From Macrophomina tecta (lineage: Eukaryota; Ascomycota; Dothideomycetes; Botryosphaeriales; Botryosphaeriaceae), in the NCBI GenBank assembly GCA_024180945.1, contig JAKSGN010000005.1:4116192-4180191 (forward strand): DNA of 64,000 nucleotides. Direction: 5' to 3'. Position numbers and translations under genes: made by a program. Positions 51,072-62,096 of the stretch are shown piece by piece; the first letter of the stretch is position 1, and each line of letters begins with the position of its first letter. The notes under the pieces are model-generated. The model did not search any database and was not told the DNA's origin. It worked only from the letters and a program-made list of their open reading frames with translations.

Positions 51072-52160
51072 GATCCTCGCCGTAGAGCGCGCCAATGGCC
51101 ATTAACACCTTGGTCCCAGTCCTGTTCGGCGCTCCGGAGGCTTTATCGCGATGGGTCTTGATAGCGAGGTCGAGATCGATCAGGAAGCCGTCGTCCTCTG
51201 CCTTTTTCAGCATGACGTTCCCAATCGATATGTCACGGTGGAGGATCCCAGCATTGAACAGTGACTCGTGACCTGTGCCATTTTTAGCGTGTCAATATCC
51301 CGCCTTTAAGGTTCCACTCACCCTTCAAGCCCCCTATCAATCCTGTAAGCATCGCTTGCAGCCTGCTCGCTTGGTGGAGATCTTTCCCAACTCCACGCAT
51401 GATGACACGGCGATGAACGCGGTTGCGCCGTGGAGCATCTTCCTCGGGTGGGAGATCCGAGCGAGAACGCTTTAGCGGTGGTGGCGGCATTAATTTTTTA
51501 CAATGCTCGATGGTCTTTTCCAAGACACACCTCCGTCATTGCTCTTTCTCCTCCCACTTTCTCTTAAACACGCATATATCGTGGCGGTGTTACTACGCCA
51601 TATTATTGACCTTGGGTTCTACTGCTGCCTTTAGTAGAAGACCTTCCTCAGGATACTCTTCGTATTGCCACGAGTCCTCAATGACAAGCTCATCACCAGG
51701 CTTGTCTCTCGCACAGCCCTTCTAGCACGTCGTTGCCCGGCTAGCGATTGACCGCTATCAATTCATGAGCTCCCCGAAGTAAATGTGCTCCGCCCTGACG
51801 TTCTGCTGAATCTCGATGTACCTCCCGCCATCATCTTCCGTTATTGTCGGGTCAAACCCGATCTCCTACTCGTTCATCCATAGGTAGCCCAGAATCATCG
51901 AGACAAACCGAAAGCGGTCCTTATTGATGTTGGATGGCTTGTATGCCACACTCCGAGCCGTTTGGGCTCTCACGGCCGCATGAGCGCACCGCAGAGCAAA
52001 AAGGTCAGGACGAAACGCCGAATATCTTTCGAGGCGAACGCCCCTCGCGCGTATCTCGAGATGTCTAGCCAAGTACGTCGTGGTTTTCGTTTGACTGATT
52101 TCTCTCCAACTCGTTAGGAATAAGGATGTACGACCAACGGATCGCCATCGTCTGTTATCT
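51072..52160 (-). pseudogene. FunK1 kinase pseudogene interrupted by hAT4
   Basis: On the minus strand from about 52160: degraded N-terminal pieces, a linker (NRVHRRVIM), then catalytic loop LHRDISIGNVM, FLIDLDLAI and GTKVLMAIGALYGED. The reading is cut at 51071 by the hAT4 end, so the C-lobe is gone. Several stops and shifts lie in between. Its catalytic His-Arg-Asp is more canonical than in the intact neighbour at 52880-55346. It is a decayed paralogue. Confidence 0.75.
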
Positions 52161-52879
52161 ACCGATGAGCCCAGGGACTGATTTGGCGTAGTGATGCGTC
52201 GTCGGCATTTCAAGGGTTGAAGGCGATACTCAATAGCAAACGCCGAAGACCAATCGCTTTAGCGGTGGAGGAAGCCCGGTATCTCGTCCTCCTCACAGCA
52301 CGTCGTTCTGTAGAAAGGGCGAGTCGCTGGGACGGTATGGGGAGGCCGCCGTAAGAAGCGAAAAGCGGGCGCGCCGACGCGTTGCACAATAGACCCCGCC
52401 CGGCTAGCCCCGGTTGAGCGTCTAACCGCCGATCCCGCACGCCACAACACGATGTTGCTTCAGCCGGCGTGCAAAGCGGTATCTAGTGCTTAGTCGTTGT
52501 AGGAGACACAGTATCATGCGTTTCATCACCTAGCTGCTTCGAATCTGGTAAAGACCTATCTGCGCCTATGTAAAATTGTATCACGCCTAGCCTCTGCTTC
52601 TAGCCCGGTTCAAGAGCTTGAGAGCACACGAATAAGCCCATAGTTGGGGCGCTTACCCAATTGGATGTAGAGCTTGGGAATTACTATCGAGGCCAATATG
52701 CAAATCACGCCATGACTTGATTTTGAAAGAGCACGCAATTTCCAAGCGCAAGAAGCGCCGACTGAAAGGAATGCAGCATTCAGAGGGCCCCAAGCGCCTA
52801 CAATAGTCAATCCTGGGTTATCAAACGAAAAATAAAAAGTTTTCCCATCTGACACTTCCCCTCCAGTGAAACTGAGACC
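52161..52879. other. gene-free stretch between FunK1 copies
   Basis: No family motifs were recognised. Parts may be the eroded 5' end of the pseudogene and the 3' region of the intact FunK1 gene. Confidence 0.45.
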
Positions 52880-55346
52880 TCATGCTCCTCGTAGCACTCT
52901 CGAATCTTCCCGTGCTTTCCGGAGTATGTCCATCATACGTGAATATAATTCCGGCTCTTCTTGCTTCCACCTTCCCCCGTTTGGGAAGACCGCCTTGCGC
53001 AGCTCATTGACCCAAGGGACCAGTTGCTGGTAATACGGAGTGAAACATTCCACTAAAGTATTGAGAAAGTCGGTTCCATCGCTTACTAGTCCCTTCTTCA
53101 TCTCCGCCAGCTCTTCGGGGTCCGTATAGTTCCACTTGTCAAACCGCTTTACTACTCTCCCCTTACCTGGCCCTTCATAATGGATGCAGATCCAGAAGAG
53201 GACCCAGAAGAACGACTCGAGATCATGCATGAACGAGTGCTGCTCCCCTAGAAGCACCCCGATCGCCATGAACGCGAGCGTTCCGGTCTTGCCTTTAGCC
53301 CCCGATACACCTTCCCTTTCTTTACTAATCGCAAGATCGAGGTCGATCAAGAATGCATCCCAAGAAGGGTTGCTGCTATCCTCGTTGATCATCAGGTTGT
53401 TCTTAGAAACATCGCGCTGGAGCATCTTTCCCTTCTTGTGAAGAGACTGGTGTCCCTTGATGCACCCCTCCATCGCAGCGAGCAGGGCGGCCCGAGAACT
53501 CGCCTTGTAGATGGGCTTCCCGTAGTCAAGGGTGATCACGCGGCGATGCACACGGTTCTTCGGGAGCTCGCCTCTTACTGTGACTCGCGAGTCGGAGCAG
53601 ATCCGTTTGCTGACTGGCTCTGATGCGTCGATATAGCTGGATGACCTCTTCTGCCCTGCTGAACTAGTGCTTCGTGTGTCTCGCACGATCCCGGATGTGC
53701 TCGGAGGTGGCATGGACTCGCTCGGCCGGTAGTTGGTCGCCTTCGAAACGTCCAGCCCTTTGCGGATGTTGTTGTATATATCATCCTCTGTACCGGAAAC
53801 GCAGACTGTCTCGTGGTGATAGTGCCTTGCCACGTTGACAACTCCTTTCTTCGTTGCCTCTTTCAACAGCTCGCCCTCCTCATCGCGCTCGGGATATTGC
53901 CACGAGTCTTTGATTACGTAGGGCCGCCGCGACTTGTTTCCCTCGCGATAAGCCTTCCAGCAGGTCGTCGCCCGACCGACAACGCATGGGGCCCGCGTGA
54001 TTACTTCATCCAAAACAAGGCGCTCTGTTCTGTTGTTGCGCTTGATTTCAATCCACCGCTTGCCGTCCGCTTCCAGGATGGTCGGATCGAATCCGAGCTG
54101 CTTCTTGTCCATCAGGAGATATCCCATGATCACCGAAACGAGCCGCTTGCCATCGTTGTTGACGTTGAACTGCTCTGATGCGATGCCTCCAAGTCGGTCG
54201 AATTCCCACAGCCGCATAGTGGGTCCGCACAGCGTGAAGCCGAGGACGAAGCGACGGGTGTCTTGCGCAGTGAAGACCTCTCTCGCGTATCTTGCGAGGT
54301 CGCGCCAGGTTTCCGAGCTTCCATCGAGCCCCGGATTGCTCTTTAGCTCTCCCACGATGAGTATTTGGGACCAGCGGGGCCGTCCGTGCGCCATGGTATC
54401 CGCGAAACCGAGGTCCATCTTCCTTTCCGCTACGGATCCTTCAAGGGGCAGATCAGGCTTCGCAAGCGTTCCCCGTTGGATAGTGCCGACTGAACAGTGT
54501 TTTTCCGCGAGTGTTTTCAGCTGTTTTACGAGCCTTGTAAACCACCCCAACACGTTGTTCTGCGTCGAGCTCCCCGGCCAGCCACGCCAGCCACGGTCTG
54601 CCGTGTACAGCGGGTTGGCTCCCTCGCTGCATTTCTGAAAGATCGTCGCGGCCGTCTGCTCGAGATTTTCGACTTCGCCGAAGAATGTCTCAAAGAAGTT
54701 GGGCACTCCGGCAAACAAAGAGCCATCCAGCTCAGCCCTGAGCACATCGTCGAAAAGCTTTCTCTGTTCGGAGGAGTTGACTATAACGCTTGTCGTGTGT
54801 GTGTTCGGTGTCTGCGGGACCGAGGTGGTGGACGGAGTGCGCTTGGGGGTGATCGGTAGGGTTGCGGAAGCGGGGGCTGTCGGGAGAGCGAATGTTGGAG
54901 GGGCGGGTTGCGTCTGGCGGATGAGGTCGTACACGGCTGTCCATATCGTGGGGTCGTCCCGCTCATCTATGACGTTTTTCACGAGCTGGGCGGTGTGCTT
55001 GACGTTTGTTTTGTCTGTAGAAAGACGAGCATACACCAGAGCGAGGTCGCTAATTATTAGGCCTGCACCGTCGTGCGAAGGGAGAATCGAAGCAGCTGGA
55101 TGTATTTGAAAGGTATTTATGAGTTGAAGCACGAGGTTTTTCCTCGCTGCGTTGATTAGCGCGTGCCGTAAGGGTTGGATGTTGGTACTCACCTGGCTGG
55201 GCGACCAATTGCTGGAAGTGGTCTATTCCGCCTCGAAGTCTTGTACGAGGAGGAGCTGGCTTGAATGCAGCTCGAAATGAGTCGAGTGCATCTCCAATCG
55301 GATGATCTCTGATTGTGGCGAGCTGGCTGTCCGAAAGCTGTGCCAT
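52880..55346 (-). CDS. FunK1-type fungal protein kinase (778 aa, one intron)
   Basis: My model is exon 1 55346-55193 (ATG in GCCGCCATGG) and exon 2 55062-52880, with a 130-bp intron (GTGAGT...GTGCAG). Splicing gives 779 codons and joins LVAQPG to LIISDLALVYARL, a reading typical of the family N-terminus. An alternative unspliced start is near 55186. The N-terminal half includes WSQILIVGELKSN; the kinase region has HRRVITLDYGKPIYK, catalytic loop QRDVSKNNLM (about residue 600; Gln replaces the usual His), IDLDLA in place of DFG (about 624), GTLAFMAIGVL and HDLESFFWVLFWI. FunK1 kinases form large fungal families of poorly known role. Intact. Confidence 0.85.
55063..55192 (-). other. FunK1 intron
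   Basis: GTGAGT donor at 55192 and GTGCAG acceptor ending at 55063. Phase 1 junction rebuilds a Gly codon (G|GC). Confidence 0.65.
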
Positions 55347-55699
55347 GGCGGCGGTCCTCGGCTGCTTGAACGGGCGATGACGCAGGGCACTGGATGAGGT
55401 CAAAGAAGTCTGGCAGCCGAAAGGCGTTGTGTCGTCCGAAGAGTGAGGTGCTGCGTGTGGGGAGGGCGGGCACTTGTGGGTTCGCAGAGCAAAGGGAGGA
55501 GGCGCGTCGTCGCGTTTCACTGGCAACCGCCAGGGAGAACACGTGGTTTCCTCGCGTAATCGCTAAGTCACGCCGTCGTACGTCGCAATCGCGATTTAGC
55601 TCATCGGCGTGCCTCCGTCGCCTTACTTTTAACGCTTTTGTAAGATCATAGCCTATGGGTTTTATGACCAGTTTTTAGCACTTGCAGCGACCGTTTTGG

Positions 55700-55965
55700 G
55701 GCGATGCAGGGCCGTTTGCGCACTCGATTCGGCGCTTGGCGGCGACCAGAAGCCCTTGGTCAACCGACGCCGGCCGAGCCGAAGGCAGCCACAAAACTCA
55801 GTCCTCCAGACCGCCATCAAGCGCACCACTGACACTATTAATCCGGCAGCCCCTTTCGCGCAGCACGAAACAGAGCCCCATGACATGGGCGGCGCTGCGA
55901 ACGGCAGACGTAGTGCAGCCTTGCGCCAAGCCCGACCGAGAAATGCCGTGAACTGGTGATTAGCT
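55700..55965 (+). pseudogene. LINE2-type ORF1 relic (plus strand)
   Basis: A degraded fragment contains VLQTAIKRTTDTINPAAPF and matches to the KDTSAIKRTTDTINTAAP region of LINE2 ORF1, with nearby MTWAR-like sequence out of frame. Both ends are lost. Confidence 0.65.
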
Positions 55966-57056
55966 TACAAGTCTACAGACCCGCAGCCCCGACACACGAC
56001 CTCAACGCCCTTCCTCCTCCAAACCATCAATCCAGAACTTCTCATCTCAGCGACCAATGGCCTTGCGCCCGTCGCTGTTCATCAAATATTGTGATCTATG
56101 CGCTGCTCTGACCACCTGCTCGCCGATGACCCCACGCGACGACCGAGCTATCGATTGCCTGCCGAGCCGACAACGCCGCCCTATATCGGTCCCTCCGTCG
56201 CTTACGCACACAAGCTGGAGCATAGATTGCGCCCTCATCCCGACTTCGCGAAAGCCGGTCCAGTGCACGAATGAGACAGCATCACCGCTATCCTCCGACC
56301 GTTTCCACCCGTCCTCAATCTGGTGAAGTCTCCATCGCCGCCTCACGAATACAAGGTCAAGTGCTGCTTGCTTGCTTGCAAAAGGACGGGGTAGGTCGCG
56401 GCATGCGTACACCATGGAGGACCCGTCGTTGGAGCACACAGCTAGTCATTCCGTGCTTGCAGGCGTAGGGTCGCCTCTTGGAGGTGTCGGGAGACCAGGA
56501 CGCGGTTCCTTTCTCTCTTTGCTGGGGTCCGACAAGGGCTGTAGGATGTTTTCAAGCTGCTTTGCGGAGCTTTACTTTCGCGCATCTAAAGGAGTCTGCA
56601 GTATTGTAAATCTTGGTAAATTTCAGATCCTTCTATCGCTGCTTGCTTTATGGTGGCGAACTGTTGCTGTACTTTATAGTTAAGCGCCAACCTACCTGCG
56701 CTGATCTCAAACATGACGCGGGCACATTACGGAGTCTCATTCGAGCGGTTGCTCATTCGCAAGCCGGTCAGCGACGAGCGCGGACGCTTTGAGCTTCCAT
56801 TTCGTGGACCACGGTTTGCGCGTTGTGAAGCCGGACCCGCGTTCGCGCTGCCAATTGCGGGGCGACGCGTTTCTAGGTGCCGGGCGCGCTATAACGTGAC
56901 GACTTGATGTTTCCGCACTCTCTTCCGCTCAGCGTGATCCTGATCATCCGTCCATCAACCAAAACAGCGCTTTTCACTCAGTAAGCCAGCTGACTACACC
57001 CGGTTGACTCAGTATGTACTTTCAGTACGCGGAAGCTAAAGCTAACACGCCTAGGT
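55966..57056. other. gene-free stretch, nothing recognised
   Basis: Only short frames without motifs. The last few hundred bases are probably the ankyrin gene promoter. Confidence 0.45.
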
Positions 57057-58703
57057 ATGTCGCTACTTGGTCTGTCGAATGAATTACTCTTGTCGATTGC
57101 GGAGAACTTGGAAGCAGAAAACGACATCAATGCTTTGGCCCAGACGAATCAGCACATGTACAATCTTCTGAATACCTATCTCTATCGACATAACATACAG
57201 CATTGTGGGAGTTCTGCATTGCGGTGGGCTGCAAAAAAAGGGCAAGAGACGGCAATTCAAAGGTTACTGGACGAGGGCGCCGACGTGCACTTGTGGGCTT
57301 ATGGCGGTCGGACGCTGCTCTCGTTGGCAGCAGGGAATGGAAAAGAGGCGGTCGTGAGGCTGTTGCTCGCGCATGACGGCATCGACCCTGACTCTAAGGA
57401 CTATAAGGGGAAGACGCCGTTATCGTGGGCGGCGGGGCAGGGGTACGGAGCAGTGGTGAAGCTACTACTTGCGAGTGGACGCATCGATCCGAACTCCGAG
57501 GATCACCAGGGACAGAGGCCGCTGTCATTGGCTGTGTGGAATGGGCATGAGACCGTAGTAGAGCACCTACTTACTAAGAACGGCATCGACCCAGACTTTA
57601 AGGATCCATACGGTCAGACACTGCTGTCATGGGCAGCAGTAAATGGAAGAGAGGCGGTCGCGAGGCTATTGCTCGCACATGACGGCGTCGATCCCAACTC
57701 CAAGGATAGAGGCGGCCGGACGCCACTATTGTGGGCCGCAGCGAAGGGAAGAGAGGCGGTCGCGAGGCTGTTGCTCGCGCATGACGGCGTCGATCCGAAC
57801 TCCAAGGATGGAGACGGCCAGACGCCACTATTCTGGGCTGCACAAAATGGAAAAGAGGCGGTCGTGAGGCTGTTGCTCGCGCATGACGGCGTCGATCCTG
57901 ACTCCAAGGATGGAGGCGGCCGGACGCCACTGTTGTGGGCTGCACAAAATGGGCACAACGAGGTGGTGAAGTTGCTCCTTGCGAATAAGGGAGTCAACCC
58001 GAACTCTTAGGATAATAAGGGGCAAACGCCACTGTCGTTAGCCGTATTGGAAAGGCACAAAGCAGTGACAGAAATACTTCTCGCAGACGACCGTGTGGAC
58101 CGGGACCATAAGGACAACAATGGCCGGACACTGCTATCGGTTGCTGCACGAAATGGATACGAGAAGGGAGTTGAATTATTACTCGCAAGCGAAGATGTCG
58201 ATCCTAACTCCGAGGATAAACACGGCCAGACGCCACTGTCACGTGCCGCATTCTATGGGTGCGAGGTGGTGAGGGTGCTCCTCGCGAATAACCGAGTTAA
58301 CCTAAACTCTAAGGACAACGATGGTCGGACACCGCTGTCTTGGGCTGCACGGAATGGGCACGAGGGAGTGGTGGGGCTCCTACTCGTGAAAGCCGGTGTC
58401 GATCCAGACCCCAAAGATGAATTTGGTAAAACCCCGCTGTCGTGTGCGGCAGAGTGGGGCCACGAGGCGGTGATGGAACTACTGCTCGCGAACGGCGGCA
58501 TCGACCCAAACACGAAAAGCATTATCGGGCGGACGCCACTGTCAACTGCCGCACTAAACGGGCACAAGACGGTGGTGGAGCTGCTACTCGCAACTAAGGG
58601 CGTCGACCCAGACTCCAAAGATAACGATGGATGGACGCCGCTTTTGTTGGCGATGACGGGTCAGCACAATGACATTATAGCACTACTCACTTCAATCACG
58701 TAG
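57057..58703 (+). pseudogene. F-box/ankyrin-repeat protein with one nonsense codon (548 codons)
   Basis: Residues 1-50 resemble an F-box (LLGLSNELLLSIAENLEAE, NALAQTNQHMYNLL). About 14 ankyrin repeats follow, of 33-35 residues, each with a G-TPLSWAA and VV-LLLA pattern and a DPNSKD-type turn. A TAG at 58008-58010 replaces the expected Lys/Glu codon in NPNS-D. The frame reopens at once and continues to the true end at 58703. Without the stop the protein would be 548 aa; as it stands, 317. Such proteins usually act as ubiquitin-ligase adaptors or ligand sensors. The stop is not a C-to-T change, so not RIP; a sequencing error is possible. Confidence 0.8.
57646..57951 (+). repeat. three near-identical 102-bp ankyrin-coding repeats
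   Basis: Units start about 57646, 57748 and 57850 and share GAGGCGGTCG, GCTCGCGCATGACGGCGTCG and CTCCAAGGAT. They differ at few positions while other repeats in the gene are more diverged, so copy number has changed recently. Confidence 0.75.
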
Positions 58704-59119
58704 GCTCTTATTTATTTCTTTTTGTGGGCTTTCTGATTGCCTTTTCTTCTTTAATGCATCATACCATCAGTAGTTTCAATCCGTTCGTGCATCGATTCCA
58801 GGTTTCGCATGAACTTGGTGTTAGAGCGGAGCTTCTACAAGCATGCGAAGGATGCCTTGTCCCCTAATTTGCTGCCCTGTACATGGATATAGGTAGCACA
58901 GCACGTCCTATGGCCCCTGGGAGGCTCTAGGGTAAGATGGGGCCGACTACGGTCGCGCTCACGCGTCACCCGCCGGACGTTAAATAGTGTCAATGCAATT
59001 CAATTCAGAAGCTTCAGTCTTCCTGATAGAACACTGCGTAGAAATATTCCAAAACCGTTGAGTGTGCTTCGGTCTACCAAGATTGTCAGATTGGTAGAAG
59101 AAGAACACAAAACCTATGT
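58704..59119. other. gene-free stretch between ankyrin gene and relic
   Basis: Nothing recognised apart from the 3' flank of the ankyrin gene. Confidence 0.4.
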
Positions 59120-59440
59120 ACCAGAAGTAAGCATATCTACTACATCCTCGTGACCCTTCTCTACCGCCCGCACCAGTAGCGTACGCCCTCTGTTGTCCTT
59201 TGAATTTCGAGTCGACGCCGTCCTTCGCGAGTACGAGTCCCACCACCTCCATGTGTCCACTCTCCGCCGTCCACGAAAGCGGTGTCCGCCCCTCGTTGTC
59301 TTTGAAGTTCGGGCCAATGCTGTCAGTCCCGAGCAGCATCTCCATTGCCGCCTTGCGCCTATTTTCTGCCGCCCACTATAGCGGCGTCTAACCGTTTCCG
59401 TCCTTAAAGTCTGAGTCCTCAGCAAGCAGGTGCTTACTTA
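59120..59440 (-). pseudogene. ankyrin-repeat relic
   Basis: On the minus strand, two to three ankyrin repeats can be read (NFKDNEGRTPLSWTAESGHM, VVGLVLAKDGVDSKF), with a frameshift after SKFK and a stop upstream. It is probably a fragment of a paralogue of the 57-kb gene. Confidence 0.7.
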
Positions 59441-59784
59441 CCGAATTTGTGCACTGTGGCCCGTAAGCGCCAGGCCTCGCTGTTGAAGTTTTGAAAGGGA
59501 AAGCCGCTCTCTAGTAAAAATTGCGTCAAGTGTGGGGACGGGGCGGCGGACGTTGACGCCGACAGCGCTCTTGGCCCCAGACATGCCGTTATGCCGCTAT
59601 TGTGACATCAGGGGGCACGATGAGATGCTTAAAATTCGTTGAGGACCGCTTTTGTGCTTAGATAGCCTCCTACCGCTCTGGCCGGTTGAGGGGTTTCATG
59701 GGACATTCGCGACCAACGCTTGGTGTTTTCGTTTCAAAGCGTACGCTAAAGCATCACTATTTGACCGAGGGTTAGCCTTCAGCC

Positions 59785-62096
59785 CAGGGTGGTAAACAAT
59801 TCAACCACCTTCAACCGATTGCAATAAAGATTGAGGTCTTGGCAACTCAATCAATCAATCATAAAGCCGTCATTTTGTCAATCAATCAATCTAAAAGGCC
59901 TGGTTGATTGCAATGTTGAAGCGATTGAAGGCACGTGATAGGAGAGCATTAATCTGGCCACCTGGCCCTGGCTGACTGCCTACTGGCCGCTGGCCAGCCC
60001 GTCCATGAGGCTATCACGAGGTCTTGGCATGGTGTTGAGTACCATTCACGCCGGATCCGACCGGCATATTATTAATCCAGCCTCCGTGATTGGATAAAAA
60101 ATTTTCACCTCGCATAGGTATCGTATCGCCTACCCGACCGTCTCAATCAGCTGCACATCACACCTTATGGCTTCTGACAGCCCGCCGTTTATCGCTTCTA
60201 CACTCTCTATAGAGCCTACGGGCCTTCTTACCCTAGCAGACTCTAGTAATCCGGCTACGGACGGCCGCGGTCCACAGCGTGAAGGGTGGGAATGCTTCCC
60301 TTGGGACAAGTTCAAAGGCTTCGTTATTAATGAGAGGTCCAATCGCTCTGGCTGGACGTGGGAGCACGGCTTCGACGTCAAGCGCCATAATAACTCATCT
60401 CATTGGATCTGCTGGCACTGCGTTACGAGGCGAAGCCCTCAACCGGCTATCTTCGCCGCCGCAGGTACAGCAAATCAAGCCAAGCACCTCGTCAATGAGC
60501 ACGGTGTTCACGATCCTACAGGCAAGCGGCCAGCGAAGCGTGCAAAGGTCTCTATCGCTGAGAGGCTTCATATGGACGTCACCAAGCCAGCTGAACAGGC
60601 AGTTGTCAATCGGCTTATTCAAAGCTTCAATCCTACCTACTTTCAGGAACTCCTCGTAGACTGGATCACGCATGACAATGTCCCTTTTCGCAAGGTTGAG
60701 AGCCATCACTCTCATCGTTTAATGGAGTATACCAACCCTGCTTGTGCTTCATCCTTGCCCTCTCATCCAACGGTGCGAAAGTGGCTCCTCAATGAGTTCA
60801 ATAGGCACCGAGGCATCGTCACTGAACTTCTTCACGGCTCACTAGGCCTTATCCACCTCTCATTTGACGGCTGGACGTCCCGCAATCACAAGAGCTTGCT
60901 TGGCGTTATTGTGCACTTCCTTAGCTCTAATGGCAAGCTGCGACAATTCACAATTGGATTACCACAACTAGAGGGCCATCACGGCGTAGATATGGCCGAG
61001 GAGGTAGCTCAGATCATTGCAGACTGGGGAATTGGTAACAAGATTGGATACTTCATCACCGATAACGCCTTCAACAACGATACGGCGATTGATCAGCTAG
61101 CTGACGAATTCGGCTTCGACGCTAAGCAGCGTCGCCTCCGCTGTATTGGACACATTATCAACCTTGTTGTACGTCAGATTCTCTTCGGCGTAGATTTTGA
61201 TCTCTTTGAACAGGACTGTCATGACGCCCGTGATCTACTCGCTGAACATCGTCACTGGCGTCAAAAGGGAGCGCTTGGCAAGCTTCACAATGTTATCCAT
61301 GCGATTGCACGATCAGAGAGCCTTCGCGCAAAGCTTCGTCGGCTTCAGCAAGCTGGCCAGCCAGCCGGTGAAGGCGACGCCGTTACGTACGAGCTCGTAC
61401 TCGATAACGCAACCCGCTGGAACTCCTTTGAGGCCATGATCGAGCGCTCAATCAAGCTACGATACTTCATTGACGCAATCCTGCTGAACGAGGTCTCAGA
61501 GTGGAAAGCGTACATCCTTCGAGCTAGGGCTGACGGTAGAGGGATCAAGCGAAAGCAGCCTGTCCTCGTAGACGACTATCTCACCGCAGATGACTGGGCT
61601 ACAATCAATGAGTATCACTCTATCCTCCAGCCCTTCAAAGAGGTTACAATAAGGCTTCAGGGCAACCCTACTCAGGGTCAGTTTGGTGCTCTTTGGGAAG
61701 TCCTTCCAGTTATGGAGTTCCTCTTAGGCCATCTGGAGGAGGTAAAGGATCGTAACGACGTATATCCAGAGGAGCACTTCAAGATTAATGTCTAATTAGG
61801 CTGGGCTAAGCTCAATGAGTACTACACGCTGCTTGACGACACCCCTGCATACGCCGCAGCGCTGGTGCTTCACCCAGCCTTTCGCTGGACGTGGATTGAG
61901 AAGCACTGGGCAGATAGACCTGAGTGGATAGCGTTAGCGAAGACATCTGTCAATCAGCTATGGAAGGGTCAGTATCAATTGACACAAGCCACTGATGAGG
62001 CATCAGATGAGCGTCTACTGAGGCGTATACGAGATAAGACTACCAGCTTCGCTAGCTGGCTCCAGTCATCTACAGCGAAGCCTCTCATAATTCGAG
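59785..62096 (+). mobile_element. hAT3: hAT transposon, 3' end lost to LINE6
   Basis: The likely left terminus is CAGGGTGGTAAACAATTC at 59785, sharing CAGGGTG with hAT4. Subterminal CAATCAATCAATC repeats follow at about 59845-59895. The transposase is cut at about 62096, where LINE6 starts, so there is no right terminus. Confidence 0.65.
60167..62096 (+). pseudogene. hAT3 transposase, one nonsense codon, C-terminus lost
   Basis: From ATG 60167: BED zinc finger (WICWHCVTRRSPQP...HLVNEHG), LSFDGWTSRNHKSLLG with the first catalytic Asp, GLPQLEGHHGVDMAE, YFITDNAFNNDTAI with the second, RCIGHIINLVVRQILFG, and DNATRWNSFEAM. A TAA at 61793-61795 interrupts before GWAKLNEYYTLLDD and AALVLHPAFR. CAA to TAA would explain it (C-to-T in CpA, RIP-like). 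The frame then continues to the LINE6 junction. The dimerisation domain is missing. There is no intron at the site where hAT4 has one. Confidence 0.8.

Noticed and set aside
55050..55192. FunK1 start within 55186-55192 (unspliced frame)
   Set aside because: The unspliced start lies in a segment with clean intron borders, and splicing gives a family-like N-terminus from an ATG in strong context.
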